Positions 14,317 to 23,988 of a DNA stretch of 64,000 bases are shown one piece after another. A program made the translations under genes and the position numbers. The DNA is from an uncultured Anaeroplasmataceae bacterium. Lineage in GTDB: Bacteria; Bacillota_I; Bacilli_A; Acholeplasmatales; Anaeroplasmataceae. The stretch is from NCBI GenBank assembly GCA_910577745.1, contig CAJTNG010000002.1:334209-398208 (forward strand), given 5' to 3'. How positions within the stretch are numbered: position 1 is the stretch's first letter; each line of letters starts with the position of its first letter. The notes under the pieces were generated by a model. It ran no database searches and was not told the DNA's origin. It was given only the letters and a program-made list of their open reading frames with translations.

Positions 14317-14560
14317 TTATATGTTAAAATATTTCTTTAATATTCTTCTATAGTGAGGTCCATTTGCAAAAATTGAATTCATACAATACCCACAATCTAA
14401 TGGCGTGTATGATAAAACAAAAATTTCATTATCTTTCATATAAATTAAAACTGCATATCCAACAGGTACATTAGCACTTTCTTTTAAAACATGAAATACA
14501 ACTTGCGATAGTTCTTCTACAAAATCCTTAATTTTTTTATTTTTTTACTGACAAAGGATT
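14317..14560 (-). pseudogene. Decayed ORF downstream of the Rhs locus
   Basis: A minus-strand open frame ending in TAA at 14317 encodes about 70 residues of protein-like sequence (KDFVEELSQVVFHVLKES..., VPVGYAVLIYMKDNEIF, and near the end NGPHYRRILKKYF). No start codon with a ribosome-binding site precedes it; upstream the frame becomes a run of lysine codons and then non-protein-like. It sits behind the Rhs and immunity genes, where displaced toxin or immunity fragments usually collect. Whether it derives from one is inference. The rest of the gap 14166-14693 shows nothing else. Confidence 0.5.
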
Positions 14561-14693
14561 GACAATTATACAAATTAAGTAGGAAAGAAATCAATGTATA
14601 GAAAATGTGTTGTTTTCATGGCAAAACAAGGGAAGTGCTACACTTTTGTATTTTAAACAATTGGGAAAGCCCATTGTTATTCTTGTTTTCCAG

Positions 14694-14730
14694 AAAAAAA
14701 TACCAACCACAATATATTTGCAGTTGGTAT
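14694..14730 (-). terminator. Terminator of the Rhs-immunity operon
   Basis: On the minus strand: ATACCAAC / GTTGGTAT (14730-14700) followed by seven T at 14700-14694. It is located 46 bp past the immunity gene stop. Confidence 0.75.
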
Positions 14731-14776
14731 TAAAATTCATCTAAAGTCCATTTGTTATAATAAAATACATTATTTA

Positions 14777-15058
14777 TTAAGATTTGAAAATTTTAATTAA
14801 CCACAGTGGGCATTCTGAAAATCCATATTTATCTAAATTTGGCAATTGTATATTGAAATCTTTCTTTGCAAAATCGTATTTTGAATTTTTATCAATCAAA
14901 GAGTCGATAGGAATATATTTTTTCTTGTCTTGGTCTACATATGCATAAGATACTTCTCCTCTATCCCACATGATAACTATATACCCTTCCTCCGATTTAT
15001 AAATATCAACCTTATTACCAAAATTTTTTTTATCAAAATATGATTTTATTAATTGCAT
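14777..15058 (-). CDS. Candidate Rhs immunity protein
   Basis: 93 residues from the ATG at 15058, which has AAGGAGG upstream and overlaps the Rhs stop codon (TAATG); a longer frame inside the Rhs gene has no site. Sequence: MQLIKSYFDKKNF..., IVIMWDRGEVSYAYVD, ending CPLWLIKIF. It is a small soluble alpha/beta-looking protein. A short gene coupled directly behind a polymorphic toxin is characteristically its immunity protein. No known immunity family was recognised, so the call rests on position. Confidence 0.6.
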   Translation of the reverse strand: MQLIKSYFDKKNFGNKVDIYKSEEGYIVIMWDRGEVSYAYVDQDKKKYIPIDSLIDKNSKYDFAKKDFNIQLPNLDKYGFSECPLWLIKIFKS

Positions 15059-18000
15059 TAAAACAGCCTCCTTATTAACTCTGACAAATCTGTTGTCCAT
15101 TGGTAACCCAATTCTAATAAATAATTTATTTCAGCATATAACGTTGAATCTGGACCAATTGTTCTATTAGGAAAAACTGCAAAATTTGCCCCCAATTTGG
15201 CACAATCATCTAAAAATTTAGAGTTTATTGTCCAACGCTGGATAGTGGTCATAGATTCATACTCGGCAGGTGAAATCTGATAAAATCCAAAACCAAGCTC
15301 TCCCGCCATAGCCACATATCCAAAATGTCCTAAAGCAATTGTATCTTTTATAGCGAAGATATGCCCACCTATAAAAGAAAGTCCTTTAATACCTGTTAAT
15401 GCCGATACAAAATGACCAGCTCCCGCTCCTAAAGCAGCGCCGACAACTCCTCCACCAACAATTCCAAGCATTGTCCATCCAGCAAGTTCCCAACCTTCAG
15501 CTCCACTTTTTTTAGCAACATAATATGCAACAACGCCACCTGCAGTTGCACCCACAACCGCACCTATAATTAAACCTAATACCGTTAATGAAATTGCAAA
15601 GTGTCCGCTAGGGTCTATCTTATTCACCGGATCGTTGTTACAATAAGCAAATAGATTCATTCCATTTATATTACTTGGATCTAAATACTCAATAGAGTCA
15701 GCATCTAACCATCTACACCATGCAGGAACATAATATCTTGTTTTACAATAATACATAGTTGTTTCTGTATCATAGTAATATCCTTTATACCTAAATGGAT
15801 TATGGGCTCCAATTGTAGAGGCTAAAGATCCTGTTATTTCCGTAATTGTTCCATAAGCTGTATAACTATATTTTACCACAAGATTACCACTTGTGTCTAT
15901 AATACCTAAGATGTTCTGCATAAAATCTCTAATATAGAAATATTTGTTACTATTATTATAAATGAAGCCATATAGCTGATTATTCTCATCATATAAGAAA
16001 TCTAATCTATAACCTGAAGCCACTTCAGTAATAAGCTTATCTCCATCATAGTAGTATTTACTTCCTATGCCTCGATAGTCTTTTTTGGCGGTTCTCAAGC
16101 CTTGATCATTATATTCAAAATTGACAAATCCTCCACCATAGGTGAATCTTGTTAATCTTCTTCCTTCAAAGGTATATTTTAAGCCATTCCAACTTGAAGG
16201 ATTAAGTGGATTTGTTCCATAGGTGATTTCTTTTCCATTCACACTCTTTAATCTGTCTTTAATGGTTGTATCATAGGTAAAAGTTGTTGACCCTGCTTTA
16301 GTTATATTCCCATTATTATCATATGTATATTCTGTGTTATCTTCTTTGATTAGATATCCTCTTGCGTTATAGGTATATGTATGTGATCCAAAGGTTGTAT
16401 CTGTAACAGATGTAACATTACCTAAAGCATTTACTCCATAGCTTCTATTTACTGTTGTAGAGCCATATTTAATGGATTCTTTTTCAACAAATTTAGAAAT
16501 AAATATTGAGCTTGTACTTCTTTTCTTATAAGTATAGCTATTGGTTAAGATAACTGTATCCTTATGCTTGATGACTTTCTTTTGTAGCATTCCTAATTCA
16601 TCATATTCTGAGATCTTTGTGGTATCCTTAAGTTCATTAGAAAGTGTGTTTAATGTAGTAACTTCACAATAGGCTGGGCGTGTGGCTAGCATCTCAATTT
16701 GTCCTAGCATTGGATAATAGGTACTATAACTATTTTTCATAGTTGTATCATTAATTGTCACAGGATCAAATCGTTTTCCTACTGAAAGAGTAAAGGTATA
16801 AAAGTTTGTATTTAATAATTCTGAAGTGTAGGTTTCTCCATCAAGATATACTCTAACCATTTCATTATATGTCGTTGTCGTAGAATCTGATGTATATGTT
16901 GACTTAAAGGAAATACCAATGGTATGCCAAACTCCTGTACTAAACTGAAGTGTAGTTTTTATATATGAACTTACATTATGAATATACAAATAGCCATCAT
17001 TTCCGCGATATAACCCGAGTTTTCTACCTCCTGAATCTTTCAATTCAAAGAAATATTGTTTTTCTGCTGTTTCGTTTATAAAGGCTCTCATGAGTATAGT
17101 TCCATCCGTTGACATACCTAATGCATATTCTAATCTTCCTTCGTCTGCCACATAGGCATATCTTTTGATTTTATTGTTATAATTAAAGGTTCTATTTTTA
17201 TCAGTAGAGCTTACCTTTCTTACATCATAGGCTTCTGGTTTTTTTCCTCTCAAGGATTCTACACTATTTTGTAGCGGATATATTTCAAATTGATTTAGCA
17301 TATCAGCTGATAGATTATGTGTAGATGCAGCACTGAAGTCAACGGAATTTCCATCTAGATAAGATGAGCCTATGATGTAATCCTTAGATAAATTATAATA
17401 TCCTTGCATTTGCTGCGTAGTCAATTGAGTTCTGCATCCTATCATTAATCCAGTGATAAAACATTCTAATTCATCATATCCTGCTGAACCATCAAAGCGA
17501 TACCCAATATGATATGGGGTGGCTGAACCTGTAAGAATTGTTTTATTTGTAATCGTACCTTTTAAGCAATCTGAATTATGATATAACTCATAACTGAAGA
17601 CTTTCATATACCCTTGGCCATCATCACGATATAAGAAATTTAAACCAAAGAAATGCCAATTATAAAGGGATACATAAGAATTTAATTCCCTTGTTTCTAG
17701 ATTATTACTTGTATCTCTAACTTCTAATACAAGTTTGCCTGAACTATTTAAATATACGGCAACAGAACTTGCTAGACTACTATGTTTTAGACTAAATAGA
17801 TATTTTTTTCTTCCAGAAGCGGGGAAAGCACTAGGGTAGAACCAATAGCCAATACATCCACAATCTTCATAACGATTTGCCAGAGGTGGATTATAACTCA
17901 TAGGAGCGTATGTTCCACAATAAACACATGGTATAACACCTTTTCGAGAATAGCTTGGCTTGCATACATCATTTATTCTATAATTGTATGGCTTACAACT

Positions 18001-20475
18001 ATAAGATGGGTTCTTAATATCGGCATCGCCATTAAATATTGTTCCTAAGAAATCATTATTTCCTTGTAAATACCCAATGATATTCTCTGGACTAAAGCCT
18101 TTGGATCTAGAGATACTGTCCATTGATTCATAGATTGTCTTGTTTTCTAAGGTTCGTTTCCTTTGATTCACTTCTCCTAAACTGTCATACCCATACTCTA
18201 TGGTGGTTTCCCCTTCAACTGCTTTGATAAGCTGTCCATCATTATTATACGTATATGTTTTTAATACTGTACTTCCAGCATTTTTTACTTGTATCAATTG
18301 ATCAAAATTATCATATACATATTGATACTTTAAACTTCCATTGATTTTGATTTGACTTATATTATGCTTAGTATTATAGATGAATTCGTAAGAATCTCCG
18401 TTTGTTCCATATTTCTGGTGGGTGATGAATCCTGTTGTTTGATCATAGGTGAAGGTTACAAGTAAAGTGCCATTCATTGAAACTGATTTTAAATTATTAC
18501 TTAAATCATAACCAAAGCTATATATAGTTCCATTCGGAAGGGTTGCTGTATCTATTTTGTTTTGGCTATCATAAGTATAATTTACAGATACTGAATTATT
18601 AAACAAAATCTTTGTCAAATTATCAAAGGCGTCATAGCTGTATTCTGTGGTTGCATTTAAGGCGTCTCTTATCTTTTGTATTCTGCCATAATTGTCATAC
18701 TCATAGTTTGTCGTATTGCCTAATTCATCACTCTGGCTTAGGATATGCCTTCCTTTGCTGTCATAGGTGGTCTTTGTTTCTAACTTCTTTGTTCCTGCTG
18801 CATTAGAAACGACACTCTTTGTAAGATTATTATAAGTATCATAGCTATTTTCTATTTTTCCACCAAAGGCTGTTTTGGCTTCTTTCATATTTCCTTTATC
18901 ATCATACTTATAATCGTACATGGCAGAGTCTTTTCCTACAGATTTTGTTTGAAGGCCTTTTGTATTATATACATGTGTGACAGACCCTTTTCCACTTTCT
19001 GATTCTGTTACATTCCCTTGTTCATCGTACTGATAGAAGGCTCCATAGTCTTTCTTCAATACTTGTATTCCGCCAAGCTCTATACTTGCATTTCCTGTTA
19101 AGGTTATGGTCAATGTAATTGTTGAATAGCTTTTGACTGCTGTTATTCCTAATGTCATCATGTCAAAATTGTCATCCACTGTTGTTTTCTTAAATTCGTC
19201 TATATCTTTACCATCTGCTGTCAACGTAACTTTCACTTTAGATGAGCCAGTATATGCTGTTTTTTGCCTACCCCAGATCACTGCCGTAATTGTATCACTA
19301 CCTAATCCCTTCGTATGAATAGTATAACTCAAGCTTCCTGTTCCACTCACCTTATATACCGTTCCTAATACCTCTGATAGAACGGAATCTCCTACAGATA
19401 CAATGGATGTTGTAATCCCGCTTCCTTTTGAAAAATTACTGATATTCGGTGTCGATAACGTTGTTAATCTATGCTTTGTTGGAATGTTTGAACTCTTGCA
19501 TACTAATCGTTTTGTGCTCTTATCATACTCCGTTTCTACTGCATTCCCATCTTCATCGATCTCAAATAATGGAAAGTTATTCTTATCAAAGTAAATATAT
19601 ACCTTTCTTCCATCATGATCGGTAAGAGTTGTTCTTCCATCTTCATACGCAATCGTGGTCTTTACTGCTGTTTCTACTCTTTCATTCACGACTTCTACAA
19701 TCTGATTTACTCTTTCTTCCCTAAAGATATATTTGGCATAATCCTTTGAGATTTCATCTTTCACTACCATCTCATTCGTCCCATAGGTTATGCTTATATG
19801 CTTGACTAGTTGGTTTTCTTTATATTGCTTGACTCCTGTTATTCTTTCTCTTGTGTCATATTCAAAATCAACATATTTCTTTCTCATTCCATCTTGCGTA
19901 TAGGTCACTCTACTATATGTGTTTCGTCCTGTTTCACTAAACGTTATCTTTTCTCCATGCCCATTATCCATATTTAATCCATCAAAAATAGTTTTCTCAC
20001 CATTTGCATACTCTATGGATGTTGGGTAATATGTGTTCCCTTGCCTATACCAGATTCTATTTCCTTCCTGATCTTTAAACTCATAGCTATATTTTTCACT
20101 GTCTCCTGGTATCTCTTTTACATGTTTCCATATTGTTATATTGTTTTCTTCCGTCTTAAACTCATGATTTCCTTTATCATCCCAATACGATATCCCACTT
20201 CCATCTGCTTCCCTGACTCGTATATACGTCTCATTGTCTGTAAATTCTTTATATGTACTTATACTACATCCTTTCCCAAAATGCTTTTTATTTTCCTTAT
20301 CATAATAACTATAAATCAAACTAAGGTCCATCCTATTCGGTCCTTCTGTCTCTATAATCGGTATGATAATATGCAGATTTGCATCCTCTTTATTTACATT
20401 TACTACTCCCTTCGCCACTTCCCCTATTGTTTGACTAATTTGTTTTGTATATCCTTTTAGCCCTTTATTTGCCAT
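15058..20475 (-). CDS. Rhs/YD-repeat polymorphic toxin
   Basis: 1805 residues. Tyr-Asp repeats run through about 200-300, 480-790 and 1420-1560 (for example YDSKGRHILSQSDELGNTTNYEYDNYG). Two LamG/concanavalin-like inserts split them: a cysteine-bearing one at about 850-1010 and another at about 1090-1280. The Rhs core signature (YCKTRYYVPAWCRWLDAD ... NDPVNKIDPSGH) ends near 1625. The last 180 residues are variable: a Gly/Ala-rich hydrophobic hairpin and then a roughly 105-residue tail containing FGFYQISPAEYE and FAVFPNRTIGPDS, presumably the toxin. The N-terminus has no signal peptide. The encapsulating-shell and toxin roles are family knowledge; the tail activity is unknown. Confidence 0.85.
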   Translation of the reverse strand: MANKGLKGYTKQISQTIGEVAKGVVNVNKEDANLHIIIPIIETEGPNRMDLSLIYSYYDKENKKHFGKGCSISTYKEFTDNETYIRVREADGSGISYWDDKGNHEFKTEENNITIWKHVKEIPGDSEKYSYEFKDQEGNRIWYRQGNTYYPTSIEYANGEKTIFDGLNMDNGHGEKITFSETGRNTYSRVTYTQDGMRKKYVDFEYDTRERITGVKQYKENQLVKHISITYGTNEMVVKDEISKDYAKYIFREERVNQIVEVVNERVETAVKTTIAYEDGRTTLTDHDGRKVYIYFDKNNFPLFEIDEDGNAVETEYDKSTKRLVCKSSNIPTKHRLTTLSTPNISNFSKGSGITTSIVSVGDSVLSEVLGTVYKVSGTGSLSYTIHTKGLGSDTITAVIWGRQKTAYTGSSKVKVTLTADGKDIDEFKKTTVDDNFDMMTLGITAVKSYSTITLTITLTGNASIELGGIQVLKKDYGAFYQYDEQGNVTESESGKGSVTHVYNTKGLQTKSVGKDSAMYDYKYDDKGNMKEAKTAFGGKIENSYDTYNNLTKSVVSNAAGTKKLETKTTYDSKGRHILSQSDELGNTTNYEYDNYGRIQKIRDALNATTEYSYDAFDNLTKILFNNSVSVNYTYDSQNKIDTATLPNGTIYSFGYDLSNNLKSVSMNGTLLVTFTYDQTTGFITHQKYGTNGDSYEFIYNTKHNISQIKINGSLKYQYVYDNFDQLIQVKNAGSTVLKTYTYNNDGQLIKAVEGETTIEYGYDSLGEVNQRKRTLENKTIYESMDSISRSKGFSPENIIGYLQGNNDFLGTIFNGDADIKNPSYSCKPYNYRINDVCKPSYSRKGVIPCVYCGTYAPMSYNPPLANRYEDCGCIGYWFYPSAFPASGRKKYLFSLKHSSLASSVAVYLNSSGKLVLEVRDTSNNLETRELNSYVSLYNWHFFGLNFLYRDDGQGYMKVFSYELYHNSDCLKGTITNKTILTGSATPYHIGYRFDGSAGYDELECFITGLMIGCRTQLTTQQMQGYYNLSKDYIIGSSYLDGNSVDFSAASTHNLSADMLNQFEIYPLQNSVESLRGKKPEAYDVRKVSSTDKNRTFNYNNKIKRYAYVADEGRLEYALGMSTDGTILMRAFINETAEKQYFFELKDSGGRKLGLYRGNDGYLYIHNVSSYIKTTLQFSTGVWHTIGISFKSTYTSDSTTTTYNEMVRVYLDGETYTSELLNTNFYTFTLSVGKRFDPVTINDTTMKNSYSTYYPMLGQIEMLATRPAYCEVTTLNTLSNELKDTTKISEYDELGMLQKKVIKHKDTVILTNSYTYKKRSTSSIFISKFVEKESIKYGSTTVNRSYGVNALGNVTSVTDTTFGSHTYTYNARGYLIKEDNTEYTYDNNGNITKAGSTTFTYDTTIKDRLKSVNGKEITYGTNPLNPSSWNGLKYTFEGRRLTRFTYGGGFVNFEYNDQGLRTAKKDYRGIGSKYYYDGDKLITEVASGYRLDFLYDENNQLYGFIYNNSNKYFYIRDFMQNILGIIDTSGNLVVKYSYTAYGTITEITGSLASTIGAHNPFRYKGYYYDTETTMYYCKTRYYVPAWCRWLDADSIEYLDPSNINGMNLFAYCNNDPVNKIDPSGHFAISLTVLGLIIGAVVGATAGGVVAYYVAKKSGAEGWELAGWTMLGIVGGGVVGAALGAGAGHFVSALTGIKGLSFIGGHIFAIKDTIALGHFGYVAMAGELGFGFYQISPAEYESMTTIQRWTINSKFLDDCAKLGANFAVFPNRTIGPDSTLYAEINYLLELGYQWTTDLSELIRRLF

Positions 20476-20502
20476 CCTTTTTCCTTCTTTCCTTTTTAAA
20501 TT

Positions 20503-20544
20503 AATTTAAGATCTTAAATTTTATATATTAGCGTCCTAATATAT
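20503..20544. promoter_or_regulatory. Two palindromes in the Rhs leader
   Basis: AATTTAAGATCTTAAATT (20503-20520) is a perfect 18-bp palindrome. Immediately next, ATATATTAG-CGTC-CTAATATAT (20523-20544) is a 9-bp hairpin. Both lie 28-70 bp upstream of the Rhs start and could be operators or leader hairpins. Confidence 0.5.
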
Positions 20545-20634
20545 TTTTATTGTACTTTATTTTTCTATTTTTTAAGGGGGCAAATTGGGTCTTGACAACA
20601 TCCTTATTTTATACTTGTCTGAGAATAAAAAGAA

Positions 20635-20654
20635 AAAACCAATAAATTGGTTTT
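20635..20654. terminator. Bidirectional hairpin upstream of rhs
   Basis: AAAACCAAT / ATTGGTTTT with a 2-nt loop and T-rich flanks on both strands. It insulates the Rhs gene from the genes to its right. Confidence 0.55.
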
Positions 20655-20706
20655 AAAAAAATTTTTAAATATAGATATTTTTTAAAATTTGTTGCAAGTT
20701 AGAACT

Positions 20707-20739
20707 AAAAAAAATCTTACTCTATAAAGTCGTAAGATT
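20707..20739 (-). terminator. Terminator overlapping the 219-residue gene end
   Basis: On the minus strand: AATCTTAC / GTAAGATT followed by eight T (20714-20707). The stem includes the last codons and stop of the upstream gene. Confidence 0.7.
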
Positions 20740-21381
20740 TTCTTCCATATCTTTTAAATTTAAATCTTGTTTCATTGTATCATATAACTCTTTAAAATCC
20801 GCATTAGGTTCTAGATAATTTGGACATAATAGTTGATTATCCTTTACATATAATCCACTATAATAGACATTAGTTCCTTGTAAATTAAAATCTGGCAATT
20901 TTTTAAGTGTGTCATCATCATAATCTAAAAAGATTTCAAAACCTATAAACTTTTTACATTTATCTAAAGACTTTTCTGAGGAACTTTGAGCTTGATTTGT
21001 ATCTTCAGGATTAAAATATTTTTCAAAATTTCTTATAAGAACTATCTTATATGCATTCGTTCCAGAAACCTTTAAATAACTCATACCATAAGGGGTAGTT
21101 CTAGGCTTGTACCCTTTACTTTTTATCCTCTCTTCAATACCATCTTTAATAAAATCATATGCTTTTTTTGGATAATTTTTAGGTTTTGCTTTATAACGAA
21201 ATGTTTTAGTTGAAGCAATTTGTATAGCTATAGTCATATAAATAAAAACCATTGCCAATACTACGATGACAAATGTTGTCATAGCACCTTTCGTATAGGT
21301 TACCCCTATAATTAAACCAACCGCTATTAAAAAACTAACTGCTACACTTATCCAAATATATCTTGCTTTTATGTTTCTCAT
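20722..21381 (-). CDS. Unknown membrane protein
   Basis: 219 residues. Two membrane helices near the N-terminus (about 9-27 and 34-53) are followed by a soluble domain of about 160 residues with alternating charged and aromatic stretches. No family recognised. It begins 3 nt after the stop of the 170-residue gene, so the pair is an operon. Located behind the Rhs locus; it could be accessory to it, but nothing in the sequence proves that. Confidence 0.6.
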   Translation of the reverse strand: MRNIKARYIWISVAVSFLIAVGLIIGVTYTKGAMTTFVIVVLAMVFIYMTIAIQIASTKTFRYKAKPKNYPKKAYDFIKDGIEERIKSKGYKPRTTPYGMSYLKVSGTNAYKIVLIRNFEKYFNPEDTNQAQSSSEKSLDKCKKFIGFEIFLDYDDDTLKKLPDFNLQGTNVYYSGLYVKDNQLLCPNYLEPNADFKELYDTMKQDLNLKDMEENLTTL

Positions 21382-21384
21382 AGT

Positions 21385-21897
21385 TTACCTCGTCTTATCA
21401 ATTGCAGCTAAATCATAGTAGATAGCTTCTAAATAATTATGATATAATTTATAAAATGTTGGAATAGGTCGGTAATACTTTATTCTCTTCTTTTCATCAT
21501 CATAAACAAAGGTATGATAGAATTCTGTTTTTGTATTTACAACTGGTTCCTTAGCAATTGTCAAAGTTTTTTCATTTTCATTCTTAAATATCGTCAGTTG
21601 TACAATAGAACTATGCGGTTCTTGAATAACTTTTTCTATTTTATCCTTGAATACTTCAAATGTATAATTTCCTTTGTCAAACTCTGTTTCATCATCCACA
21701 AACGTAAGCAAAAAAATAGTTCCTCTATACCAACGAGTATACACACGTGCTGTCTTTGTTCTAAGTATATTTATATCTTTAGCATAAGTCATATTAGATT
21801 CAAAATAATGATAAGGCTTAACCTCATAATACCCTAAGCAATCTAATATTTCTTTTGGTTCTTTTTTAAAAAAAATCTCAAAAAATTTTTTCACCAT
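21385..21897 (-). CDS. Unknown soluble protein
   Basis: 170 residues, mostly beta-like and charged (for example TRWYRGTIFLLTFVDDETEF), with a basic N-terminus and no signal peptide. The ribosome-binding site is weak. Operon partner of the membrane protein at 20722. Function unknown. The two could form a small membrane complex, as adjacent coupled genes often do. Confidence 0.55.
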   Translation of the reverse strand: MVKKFFEIFFKKEPKEILDCLGYYEVKPYHYFESNMTYAKDINILRTKTARVYTRWYRGTIFLLTFVDDETEFDKGNYTFEVFKDKIEKVIQEPHSSIVQLTIFKNENEKTLTIAKEPVVNTKTEFYHTFVYDDEKKRIKYYRPIPTFYKLYHNYLEAIYYDLAAIDKTR

Positions 21898-22029
21898 TCC
21901 TCAACTCTTTTCTATGTCCTAATTATACTTATTTTTCAAGACATTGTCAAAAAATAAATCAGATATTTTTAATCCCTTGTAATTTAAATTAATATTCTAT
22001 ATAATTAATCATACTAAAAGGAGTATTTT

Positions 22030-23028
22030 ATGAAACCAAGCTATTTAAACAAAACCTCAAAAATTTATCTTATCGCTCCTTCATTTGGATGTACAACACA
22101 CCCTTATGTAGACCGATTACCACGAGCTATAGAAAGATTCAAAGAAAAAGGGCATACAGTTGTCGTTGGACCAAACTGCTTTTTAGCCAAAGGACAATGT
22201 GCGTCAAATACACCTTTAGAACGTGCAAAGGAATTTATGATGGCTTATGAAAGTGATGCAGATATGATAATGTCTGTTGGTGGCGGTGAACTGATGTATG
22301 AAATTTTAGACTATATAGATTTTGATAAACTAAAACAACTTACACCCAAATGGTTTGTTGGTTTTTCCGATAATACAAATTTAACCTTCACTTTAACAAC
22401 CTTGTGTAATGTAGAAACGATATATGGTCCTTGTGCTGGCGGTTATCATTTTAAAAAATATACTTATGATGTAAAAGACTGTTATGCTATGCTTATGGGA
22501 AAACTCGAATTTAAAGGCTATCCTAAATATGAATCTTTTGCTGATAAAACGAATCCTTTTGCAGAATATAATTTAGATACGAAAAAAAATATCACTGCAT
22601 TTCAATATACTTCTAGCTTCTCTGGAACTTTGCTAGGTGGTAATTTAGATTGTCTGCAGCTTTTATGTGGAACAAAGTATGATAAGGTTTCTGAATACAC
22701 CTTGGCACATTCAGAGGGAATTATCTTTTATTTGGAAGCCTGTGATTTAACTGTTACAGGCATTAGAAGAGCCATTCTGCAACTCAAAAGATGTAACTGG
22801 TTTCAAAACATAAAAGGATTTTTAATTGGAAGACCACTTTGTATCAATCAAGAATTTGCAGGAATTAATCATCTGAATGCAGTAACTGAAGTATTAAAAG
22901 AATATAATGTTCCAATTCTATTAGATATTGATTTAGGACACTTAGCACCTTCTATGCCCTTTCGTAATGGTGCATTTGCCACTATAGAATACAAAAAAGG
23001 AAATATATTTATAACATATAAAGCGTAA
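22030..23028 (+). CDS. S66-family LD-carboxypeptidase-like (MccF/LdcA)
   Basis: 332 residues. Motifs of peptidase family S66 are visible: the N-terminal IYLIAPSFG, MSVGGGELM, the GFSDNTN segment with the candidate catalytic serine, YLEACD with the candidate Glu, and DLGHLAPSMPF with the candidate His. Family members cleave the terminal D-Ala of muropeptides (LdcA) or inactivate microcin C-type antibiotics (MccF). The long spacer and the GGxLxxL part (GTLLGGNLDCLQLL) lean towards MccF-like. AAAGGAG precedes the ATG. It is a single gene with its own terminator. Confidence 0.85.
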   Translation: MKPSYLNKTSKIYLIAPSFGCTTHPYVDRLPRAIERFKEKGHTVVVGPNCFLAKGQCASNTPLERAKEFMMAYESDADMIMSVGGGELMYEILDYIDFDKLKQLTPKWFVGFSDNTNLTFTLTTLCNVETIYGPCAGGYHFKKYTYDVKDCYAMLMGKLEFKGYPKYESFADKTNPFAEYNLDTKKNITAFQYTSSFSGTLLGGNLDCLQLLCGTKYDKVSEYTLAHSEGIIFYLEACDLTVTGIRRAILQLKRCNWFQNIKGFLIGRPLCINQEFAGINHLNAVTEVLKEYNVPILLDIDLGHLAPSMPFRNGAFATIEYKKGNIFITYKA

Positions 23029-23056
23029 AAAAATCCCATATTTTGTGGGATTTTTT
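23029..23056. terminator. Bidirectional terminator between S66 gene and hlyIII
   Basis: AAAAAATCCCA-TATTTTG-TGGGATTTTTT: stem with A-run before and T-run after, serving the convergent genes on both sides. Confidence 0.8.
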
Positions 23057-23103
23057 AATTCGTTCATCATTATAATAATTAAATCTCTTCTTAAGAATAA
23101 AAA

Positions 23104-23898
23104 TTAATATACAAATAGTAAAATACCAATATATTGTACGATTGCACCTGCGAGTACAAAGAAATGCCAAATAAAATGTGCACTCTTTACATTCTTTTTA
23201 GCAAAAGGAATCATCCCTAAAGTATAAACTACTCCACCTGCAAGGATCATCCATAAAAGATTAAGGTTATATTTTATAAAATGAGGGATAAACACAAGAC
23301 CACTCCAGCCAATAACAAAATAGAGTGTATAATGCAACCATCTAAGTCTACCAGGTCCAAAAATACAGACAAAGGTAATTCCTGTAATGACGAGTGTCCA
23401 TTGTATTGCAAATAATACAATACCTAATGTATTCCCTAAATATACCAAAAATAGCGGAGCAAAGGTTCCTCCAATTAATAGATATATGGAAGAATAATCA
23501 AATCTTCTCCATAATCTCTTCACTGTTGAACCCCCTTTAAAAGAGTGGTATAAGCAACTCATCAGCATCATAAAGAAAATACTTAAGCCATAAACAACAG
23601 ATGCTGCAATTTTCCATCCTGTATCAGACTTTAATAACATTAAAACTAAAGCTACAATAGCAAAGATTGCTCCCAACCCATGCGTTATGGCATTTCCTAC
23701 TTCTTCAAGAACAGGGCGTTTGGGTGGTTCATTTTTCTTTCTAATTTCCGCTTTACGCACTTCTTTTTGTTCGATAAGTGGAGCTTTTTCTTCGGCCTTT
23801 TTTATTTTTTTCCATGCTTTAGCTTCTACCTTATCATTCTTTTTGTTTAATTTTTGATTCTTCTTTTCTATCTCTAACTGCTCTTTTGTTTCCTGCAT
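23104..23898 (-). CDS. Hemolysin III family membrane protein
   Basis: 264 residues from the ATG at 23898, preceded by GTAGGTG; an 18-codon upstream extension is unsupported. A charged Lys/Glu N-terminal part (about 1-65) precedes seven predicted membrane helices with the family landmarks EEVGNAITHGLGA, SCLYHSF, FDYSSIYLLIGGTFAP and a C-terminal HFIWHFFVL. HlyIII/PAQR-type proteins are membrane proteins of unclear enzymatic role, with conserved His/Ser/Asp suggesting a metal-dependent hydrolase. The long charged N-terminal tail is unusual. Single gene, convergent with the S66 peptidase. Confidence 0.85.
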   Translation of the reverse strand: MQETKEQLEIEKKNQKLNKKNDKVEAKAWKKIKKAEEKAPLIEQKEVRKAEIRKKNEPPKRPVLEEVGNAITHGLGAIFAIVALVLMLLKSDTGWKIAASVVYGLSIFFMMLMSCLYHSFKGGSTVKRLWRRFDYSSIYLLIGGTFAPLFLVYLGNTLGIVLFAIQWTLVITGITFVCIFGPGRLRWLHYTLYFVIGWSGLVFIPHFIKYNLNLLWMILAGGVVYTLGMIPFAKKNVKSAHFIWHFFVLAGAIVQYIGILLFVY

Positions 23899-23988
23899 AA
23901 TTTCACCTACTCTATTCGGCAAAATTATAACACAATCATAACGCATAGTCAATATAATTAGATTATCTAGTTTATAAAACTATATATT

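Noticed and set aside
14565-14693. Insertion-sequence remnant downstream of the Rhs locus
   Set aside because: No inverted-repeat ends or transposase-like codons; only a weak ACAAT/ATTGT hairpin.
18612-20460. Several plus-strand frames opposite the Rhs gene
   Set aside because: Antisense shadows of the YD-repeat coding sequence; no start signals.
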